From positions 43,697-107,696 of the forward strand of contig NMRB01000518.1 of assembly GCA_002633025.1 (NCBI GenBank): a stretch of 64,000 bases of DNA. Direction: 5' to 3'. A model generated the notes under the pieces. That model made no database searches. It had not been told where the DNA came from and worked only from the letters and a program-made list of their open reading frames with translations. This DNA comes from Notospermus geniculatus (Eukaryota > Nemertea > Pilidiophora > Heteronemertea > Lineidae). The position numbers and the translations under genes were made by a program. Shown here piece by piece: positions 57,231-64,000 of this stretch; position 1 is the stretch's first letter, and each line of letters starts with the position of its first letter.

Positions 57231-57364
57231 GGGAGTTTTCGCAAAGCCCCCCGAAACGCCAGCGCGAACGTCTATCCTTTTGTTCGGCAGGTGCCTTCTT
57301 CGCGGCATGGAACAATGGGTTTGGCGTTCGCGTTGAAGTTTCGGGGCTTGGCGAAAACTCCGTA
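57229..57364. mobile_element. family 3 MITE copy, adjacent
   Basis: Left TAGGGAGTTTTCGCAAAGCC, right GGGGCTTGGCGAAAACTCCGTA. Tandem insertion next to 57101-57230 fits repeated use of the same TA target. Confidence 0.65.
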
Positions 57365-58204
57365 ATCTTGAAAGACCATCTTGAATCACCAAGGGTGAAA
57401 ATCGCTATGCCTTCAGTCTCGTGAGCAGAGGCCTTGATATTTCAAGATGTTGACTAAACCTTGCATGGTGTTTTCGAAAACGAGGAAGGAATATTATCAT
57501 GACGTCACAGAAGAGGCGTCGACCAGTACGAAGATTGAAATGAGTGTACCCGGAAGCATTGGCTGACGTCAGAATTTAATACTAATACATGTACTAAAGA
57601 CATCCCGTGATATATTAGTTGAGTGACAACAATATTGTTTTCGTAATAATTGGCCGCGGATATAATCGAGTTATCACCAAAAGCCACACGGAAAAGCAAA
57701 ACAAACCCCGGAGGAAAACATAGCAATTCACTAATTAATTAACCGAAGTAAGATCTGTATTATGTTACGTGGATGCTGATGCAGCCTTTTCCATCTGCAC
57801 CGTCAGGACCGATAGACCTGATACCGCTGTGGTATAGTCTGTCAGTCTCGGATTAGAGACTTCAAGAGATGTCCCGCTGACGGTAACACTACTTACTATT
57901 ACGTTATTTTTTACATAATGCAAATGTACGTCACTTTAGCAAAATGTTATCGTTAAACGGAGCGAGTCTGTTCATAGGCTATCAACAGAAATCAAAGGTT
58001 GGTCAAATGGTCCGGCTCGCCTGACGTAAAAAAAAACAAATAAGCTTCGCAATTTTCCTCTCCTAAAGGAGGTGGCTCCACGTGAGGGTTTTCTCGCGCA
58101 AGCTGGCTCTCAATGTGCACTCAACCAAAGAAAACTAATGGACAATTGTTTGTGCCATTGGTGTCAGCATCATCCGTAAGAAACCAACAATGGTGAATTG
58201 CCCA

Positions 58205-58388
58205 TCCATTGCGAGCCCAGGATTTCGGGAAAGAGGGGGCGCACTGTGCTAGAAACATAGATTGAAATCTGCGGTGAATTTCAGATTTGCTCCAAATTTC
58301 TGAATTCCACGGTCGATTTTCCAGATTTGTTGGCCGAAAGGGGGGCGTGCGTGCGGCGGGTGCGGCCCCCCCTTGGATCCGCGCCTGC
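58205..58388. repeat. dispersed repeat, inverted relative to 530-695
   Basis: GAGGGGGCGCA, GAAATCTGCGGTGAATTTCA, GATTTGCTCCAAATTTC and CAGATTTGTTGG follow the same order as the complement of 530-695. Confidence 0.7.
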
Positions 58389-58817
58389 CTTTAGTTCCTA
58401 CCTGTAGGCCTATAAATGTTGCTTTACACGGACACAGACTCAAAAGATTTTAATCACGATTCATCGCATTAGAAGGGTTAACACGCCGCGGGGATCTAAC
58501 TTTATGCCACTTTCTCTTGAAAAATCAGCCGTTGTCGGCGGCATTTTGCCATATTTTTGTGCTATGAAATCGACATGATGTAGCGTTTTCCGTCAGCTGT
58601 AATGAGGTCGGATCATGTTCTTCCAACGGGCTACAAAAACCAATCTGATAATGTTACATGCGGTGTTCTTCGCAGAGAGGATCAGAGAAACTACATCATG
58701 TTGTGGGTGCCATCAGAGATAGAACTCAAAAAGGTTCACTGCGCCTGGCCTTCTTGGCTTTAGCCAATCAGCATCTTTTTTGCAATAACGCACGATAAGA
58801 CATAAACGATAATTGAG

Positions 58818-59064
58818 GGAGTAAGAAATAAAAGTGGAAAATAAGAAGTGGGAATAGCACTTTGTGCGAATTTTTCCCATTTCTCAAATTGGGGTGAAAT
58901 GTTTTCCCATTTTGAGAAATATCGCCCGAAAAATCAGACAAAATGTCATGTCATTTTAAGAAAATTTCTCAAAATGGGAAAAATTCTATCCCAATATGAG
59001 AAATTGAAAAATTCGCCAAAAAGCCCGAATTTCCCACTTCTTATTTTCCACTTTTATTTCTTAA
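58818..59064. repeat. TTTCTCAAAATGGGAAAA foldback
   Basis: AAGAAATAAAAGTGGAAAAT at the left and ATTTTCCACTTTTATTTCTT at the right are perfect inverted ends; inner words ATTTTGAGAAAT and ATTTCTCAAAAT pair. Confidence 0.75.
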
Positions 59065-59745
59065 TCCCTTAATTATGAAAATGAGAACGGATGGCATCCT
59101 GAGCCCCTTCCGTCTCCGCAAATAGGCATGCGCGGTGACGAAGGGAGCGGGCTCTGGTACACTCGGTGGCACAACACCAAAAAGCGTGCACATGTTTCTA
59201 TCGCAAATGGAGTTGTCATACACTGACGAATTAGAAATAAAAGCAAGTTATTATGCTGGTAGGGAAATTTTATTGAAGCATTTTATTCAAATTTGTTTAT
59301 CAAATGCAAATTGAAACCAGAAGGGGATCAATATCTACACCCGGACGATTTATGGTCCGAGATAGGTGCAGAAGAATGACGTCAGGAGTGAGTTGTATCA
59401 AACCTCGAGGGATCTGATTAATCTTTGTTGCATATCGAATGAAATTGTTGTTTTAGCTTTACCATAGTGCAAGCAGACGACATAGTAAAATTCCGTGGGA
59501 CGGCATTGGAAGAGCGGCTGTTCATTTTAGCAACATAAATCCTCTCTTTTTTTTTGTTACCTACATACGCGCTACCCCACAAGTTTTGAATGACAGGCCT
59601 AATAATTTTAGGTTACAAAATGTTCAGAACACATCGCAGGGAAGCAGCAAGGATGGGTAATAAAGGAATATCGCATTGGTCCTTGCCTTCAGACGTAACG
59701 AATTCCCCAAGAGCACTGTTGTGAAGGCAAGATTTTTCAACCCCT

Positions 59746-60948
59746 CTATACTTGTAGCGTATTTTTATTCAGTTGGCTATCTGTGCCCTTTCCACCAGTC
59801 AAGGCCAAAAGTTCGTCGTCTGGTTTCTCCGTCTCACGTGACAGCTGTCTCGAACGTCCGTTGAAACTGACAGAAGAGGCGACTATGGGGCCGCCGTTCA
59901 GGACAGCCATATACGCCTCTTCGTCGGATTGGGCCTTTTCAGGAACCTTCTTACCACAGCACAACAACGATCTCACTTCATTCCTTACTTCAGACTGACG
60001 AAGCCAATAGATGACACAATTCGCACCGCTATTGGCTGCAGCCAGCCACGTGACGCTAAAATCAAGGAGTCGCACCCCTGGGTCATATTTTGTGATTGCC
60101 TTTGAGACATGATGAACGGCGTATGGCGTCCAACATAAGATAAAACAAAGCACTGTTAAAACTAAAGTCGTTACAACGTGAATTGATGATTTTTGTTCTA
60201 TGCCGAGTTCCTTCAGTTCCCGGATATGACGTCTAGCGATGACGTAAATCTTTCCGTAGCAGACGATCATTGTGAGGATGACCGGAAGTAGAATTCCAAC
60301 ACAGTAAACTAACGTCACAATAATGCTGTCTGTGAAATGTATATAGCTGATATAGGCGTGTTCATCGTAGTAGAAATGGACGACACCAAAAAATCCTGGT
60401 AATCCGAGAGCAAGAGAAATTATCCACAAACCAATAAGGATACCCGTTTTTATCTTTTTTGTCATGATCATGTTGTACTTCAAAGGTCTGCTCACGTACA
60501 GATAGCGATCAAAACTGACCACGCCCAGCGTAGTAGCGGAAAGAGCGGAGAAAGTGTTAATTATATAACCAATTATATCACTGTAAATATGGTTATCCGG
60601 CCACCTCCCCTGGATAACCAGAGGGAGGCCGAAGAAGGCATTACAGACGCCAACACCAAGATCAGCAACGGCAAGATTGGCCAAGTATCCAATTGGTAAA
60701 CAGGTCTTGTGAAGGATCCGATGGAATATCAGCAGGATGAGAACGTTGCCCACAATTATCACCAACGTAATTATGACCATCGGAATGACGTAGAATATTT
60801 CGGGCTCGCATTCTGGTAGCCCATAGTCACTGCAATTTCGTGGGGTGGAGGAGTTCGTCAGCAGTCTGACTCTCATTGTCTCGGAGACAAAATGCGAGAC
60901 GTTATGATGTATTCCACTCGGAGTCCTCGATGACGGACTCTTACTCAT
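59746..60948 (-). CDS. class A (rhodopsin-family) orphan GPCR
   Basis: Intronless 400-residue seven-transmembrane receptor. N-glycosylation sites are in the N-terminus (HNVS, TNSS, RNCS). Visible landmarks: GNVLILLIF (TM1), LANLAVADLG (TM2, D2.50), SFDRYLYVSRPLKY (TM3/ICL2, DRY), GLWIISLALGLPGF (TM4, W4.50), LLPVILTMIVCYGKIY (TM5), CFILCWTPYAVHH (TM6, CWxP), NSGANCVIYW (TM7). Unusual: NPxxY is NCVIY, position 3.25 is Ser and the second extracellular loop has no Cys, so the usual TM3-ECL2 disulfide is absent; position 3.32 is Ile, so a classical amine ligand is unlikely; the retinal Lys of TM7 is Ala, so it is not an opsin. The tail has a CC palmitoylation-type site. The start is the ATG at 60948-60946; the 15 in-frame codons upstream contain no ATG. 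Ligand unknown. Confidence 0.88.
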   Translation of the reverse strand: MSKSPSSRTPSGIHHNVSHFVSETMRVRLLTNSSTPRNCSDYGLPECEPEIFYVIPMVIITLVIIVGNVLILLIFHRILHKTCLPIGYLANLAVADLGVGVCNAFFGLPLVIQGRWPDNHIYSDIIGYIINTFSALSATTLGVVSFDRYLYVSRPLKYNMIMTKKIKTGILIGLWIISLALGLPGFFGVVHFYYDEHAYISYIHFTDSIIVTLVYCVGILLPVILTMIVCYGKIYVIARRHIRELKELGIEQKSSIHVVTTLVLTVLCFILCWTPYAVHHVSKAITKYDPGVRLLDFSVTWLAAANSGANCVIYWLRQSEVRNEVRSLLCCGKKVPEKAQSDEEAYMAVLNGGPIVASSVSFNGRSRQLSRETEKPDDELLALTGGKGTDSQLNKNTLQV

Positions 60949-61035
60949 CGCTTTCCGTGCACACTCGCCGTAGAAGCAACCAAAGCTAAACAATGCTTCA
61001 GGAACGTTGCATATTCTCCACCCGTAGTATGGGAG

Positions 61036-61419
61036 ATGAGTGTTTTCACGTCAAATGACACGCCCTGCCTAGAATCGCTGAAGACGTCGACTAAATCGCT
61101 CGGTCATAAGAATCACGTGGCGCTATCCTTCGATAAGATATCGATAACGAATGAAGAAGAAAGCCGTGTCCTTGTCTGTATGCACTGTAGAGTGAAGAAG
61201 CTCCCCGAAAATATCATCCAAGTAAGATCACACAAACAAAGCGAAAATATTGACTACACCGAGAAACGGGAGGCTTATCCTCCGCAGGTCTCCAGGAGGA
61301 CGGATAATCCTGACGGATGGGTAGCTGAGGTTTTACAAGTGACTTCTTACAGGCCAAAACACACAAATAACGGATTGTACCGATCTTGTCTGCCAAGGCA
61401 CGAGGTAGAATCCGCTTAA
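61036..61419 (+). CDS. possible small divergent ORF, unknown
   Basis: 127 codons from an ATG, divergent from the GPCR with 87 bases between start codons. It contains VLVCMHCRVKKL with a CxxC pair but no domain I recognise, no signal peptide and no membrane segment. Codon use is unremarkable. It may be a chance frame across the GPCR promoter or 5' UTR; I keep it because it is the longest ATG-started frame not explained by a gene or repeat. Confidence 0.2.
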   Translation: MSVFTSNDTPCLESLKTSTKSLGHKNHVALSFDKISITNEEESRVLVCMHCRVKKLPENIIQVRSHKQSENIDYTEKREAYPPQVSRRTDNPDGWVAEVLQVTSYRPKHTNNGLYRSCLPRHEVESA

Positions 61420-63147
61420 CTTTCTGTAATCAGTCGTGTCAAGGCTGGGACAAGATTATTTTATCACAGTGGGTCGTTTCACGTATGGCGACGCAATGTC
61501 TTCACGGTTCGCATGCCTATTCGCGCTGAACGTTTTGACGTCGTCTGCTGGTGATGAAACCTTGCAGCAGCATCACAACGATCCAAACTACTAAATCTTG
61601 AATGGGAATCTGAAACAGGAGAGTCCTTGGCACTAGAATATTGTTTGTCCTTGTCATTGGTAGCCTACACCGGGTTCGAATATCGCATGATTAGCCAATA
61701 ATGTTCTCGTCGAGGTAACGAAAAAACCAAATCGATGTCAAGATATTGATCCACAGTGGAGCCTGAGCTCTTGAGTTGCACAAAAGCACTTGCTGAATAT
61801 GAGCCGGTTATTTCTTACCGCTTGATTATCGTCCATTAGGCAAACTGAAAATGTCCATTATACGGTTGATAATCCGTTCATCATTCAAAGTCACTGAATT
61901 GCTGAATCATGGAATCTCCAAAGCTACATGACGTAATCAACTAATCCAGCAGACGTCTCCGCAGTTGCTTTCAGGCCAGCACTCGTAAAGTAATCCTCCC
62001 TCGTAATCAGGTGATTTCCAAGCAGTCATCTATTGTTTACACTGAAACAGAAGGTAATGAAAGGTTGAGCTGCCGTCGAGAATTACTCGGCATTTGCATA
62101 AATTTATCTGGAAATCCGATATTTTGTATTTATGCATGTATTGTTGTACATATCTGCATAACTACATGACTGTATGTCACTCTTTCATTTCTCTTTACCC
62201 TATGTTCAAAAATACATGACCCTGCTGATTCACCGTGCAGATCGATGTTTCAAACCAATATTATAGAAAATAATCATGATCCGGAACAGTGGCACGACAC
62301 GGAATGAATCAACGGGATATCCTAGCTACCACAAACATGTTTTAGTAATTCACTATTCATTAGGAATCGCAAATGATGGCACCGTATCAATTCCATTTGG
62401 CAATAGGGCCTCTTCGTCCGAAAAAGAATATGAGGCACGTTGAACGTCAAGCGGGTTTAAACCACGATATGTAAAACCCGGTGGAAATTGCCACGCATTT
62501 TCCCTACGTATACATGTATAGGCTAATCAATAGAAAAAAAATATCAGTGAAGTCAAACCTCTCCAAACATCTGATATTTCCTTGGAAAGAAAGCTGATAT
62601 TTCTGAGCAAATATATTATAAAGCGACAACTTGCACGAATCGAACGTGACTGGACCGTTTCCCGAGTCTTCCTGGTGTATACAGTTTCGTTCCTGGTACA
62701 CAAAGGCCTATAATGAATACTTTTGGTACATTAGGCCTACAGGCTGTCTGACTCATTTAATTTCGCAGCACAGGTGCATTTACGCTCTTCTTCCGTTCCC
62801 TTGGCTGAAATGGCGCAGACGACGGCCTAATCCTACAAACCTGAACGCGCTCTCAGATTAGACATGAAAAATAATGTTATTATGAACGGACACTGACAAT
62901 GAATGCTAGATCGACATTCTGCTAATCATAGGCCAACATCATGCATATAATATAGATATGCGGGCAAACGGTAAACTGTGACCGATTATTCAATGCATTG
63001 ATGTTTTATGTAACAATGAACTTCAACTTAAATTCAACTTAAATTATTCGATATCTTTTCAGCTGGCGTCGTTTTCATGATCAATAGCCTATGCGATATT
63101 TTTTAGGATGTTTCAGAAAAAAAATCTGTTGGATGTAGGCTACAACA
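61420..63147. other. intergenic, no gene recognised
   Basis: AT-rich unique-looking sequence with only short open frames and no recognised repeat or RNA gene. Confidence 0.45.
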
Positions 63148-63149
63148 TA

Positions 63150-63842
63150 CGGTGGCCCATAAGGGACATTTAGTTTTTATTTTATATTTTTATTTTTTTT
63201 CTACTTTTCTCCGCGGAAATAATGTTTTCTCCGCGGAATTAAACTTTTCTCCGCGGAAAAAATGTTTTCTCCGCGGAAATAATGTTTTCTCCGCGGAAAT
63301 AATGTTTATTCCGCGGAGAAAACTTTTCTCCGCGGAATTAAACTTTTCTCCGCGGAATTAAACTTTGTAGAAATCGCTGATCAAAGCCAGAGTTTTTCCA
63401 CGTGGAGACAAGTTTATTCCACGGAATAAAGTTATTTCCGCGGAGAAAACTTTATTTTCGCGGAGAAAACATTATTTCCGCGGAGAAAAGTTTTCTCCGC
63501 GGAATAAACATTATTTCCGCGGAGAAAAGTTTACTTCCGCGGAGAAAAGTTTTCTCCGCGGAATAAACATTATTTCCGCGGAAAAAAAACATTATTTCCG
63601 CGGAGAAAAGTTTAATTCCGCGGAGAAAAGTTTTCTCCGCGGAATAAACATTATTTCCGCGGAAAAAACATTATTTCCGCGGAGAAAAGTTTAATTCCGT
63701 GGAGAAAAGTTTTCTCCGCGGAATAAACATTATTTCCGCGGAGAAAACTTTAATTCCGCGGAGAAAACATTATTTCCGCGGAGAAAAGTAGAAAAAAAAT
63801 AAAAATATAAAATAAAAACTAAATGTCCCTTATGGGCCACCG
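63150..63842. mobile_element. foldback element with CCGCGG repeat arms, copy 2
   Basis: Same family as 27406-28116: TIRs CGGTGGCCCATAAGGGACAT and ATGTCCCTTATGGGCCACCG with flanking TA (63148-63149 and 63843-63844). The same centre (AGAAATCGCTGATCAA, TCCACGTGGAGACAAG at about 63368-63415) is flanked by arrays of TTTTCTCCGCGGAAATAATG and complementary units. Unit number and order differ from copy 1, so the arrays expand and contract while ends and core are conserved. Confidence 0.8.
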
Positions 63843-64000
63843 TAATAACAGTATTTATCAGAATTTTATCGCAGATTCTGTGACAAACAATGTATTTCCG
63901 GTAGGCCTATTTGCAGCAAGTAGACATTTTTCGGCATCATCCGGTAACACATCAAATTACAGGATACAACATACATGTATCTCCTAGCGTCATCCTTCCA

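Larger units (their letters stand above)
54482..59745. other. MOCS1 3' flank and intergenic, no gene recognised
   Basis: AATAAA-like signals occur at about 55126 and 55160. Repeats include a foldback at 55123-55240, a single arm of the 12358 family at about 56580-56660, two family 3 MITEs, the dispersed repeat at 58205-58388 and a foldback at 58818-59064. Open frames (for example 55561-55941) show no domain and most lack an ATG start. Confidence 0.5.

Noticed and set aside
59746-60948. Opsin identity for the GPCR
   Set aside because: The retinal-binding Lys of TM7 is Ala, and the TM7 motif is amine-receptor-like rather than opsin-like.
59746-60993. Longer GPCR start at 60993
   Set aside because: That codon is TTG; the first ATG in frame is at 60948.

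Overview
The window is nuclear DNA from an animal, most likely a marine invertebrate deuterostome. An echinoderm is my best guess and a hemichordate the alternative. The evidence is spliced metazoan genes with GT-AG introns, a sperm-type linker histone rich in SP(K/R) motifs whose promoter carries the TCATTCG cap sequence known from sea urchin histone genes, an iodothyronine deiodinase, very frequent AGGCCTA words, and dense short non-autonomous DNA transposons. I see no autonomous transposase or reverse transcriptase.

Layout. 0.6-6.5 kb is the 3' end of one RIOX1 copy (last exon 809-904) plus its flank. 8.5-18.3 kb is a nearly complete RIOX1 gene (JmjC ribosomal oxygenase, 17 exons, + strand) whose penultimate exon occurs twice. 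18.05-24.0 kb repeats the 0.63-6.5 kb block. 24.4-25.3 kb is an intronless deiodinase selenoprotein with an in-frame TGA at the catalytic position. 27.4-28.1 kb is a foldback element built of CCGCGG-centred repeats; a second copy lies at 63.15-63.84 kb. 29.57-30.25 kb is an intronless linker histone H1 with a histone 3' stem-loop. 30.5-34.2 kb is another near-identical duplicated pair, one member carrying a PIF/Harbinger-like insertion. 35.9-43.1 kb is a two-exon DHRS11-like short-chain dehydrogenase whose 6.3 kb intron is full of foldback elements. 43.1-47.8 kb is intergenic and repeat-rich. 47.8-54.5 kb is MOCS1 (molybdenum cofactor synthesis), with the MOCS1A Gly-Gly-stop and a splice donor that bypasses it into MOCS1B. 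59.7-60.9 kb (- strand) is an intronless class A GPCR.

The genes are unrelated housekeeping or signalling loci, not an operon or cluster. The main structural story is duplication and mobile DNA. Three near-identical duplications each end at, or are interrupted by, an N or N-run, so uncollapsed haplotypes are as likely as true tandem duplication. Pairwise comparison of the copies gives natural filled/empty sites for several miniature transposons with TA, TTAA or CAG target duplications. Exon boundaries, motifs and repeat ends were read by eye; no alignment or database search was run.
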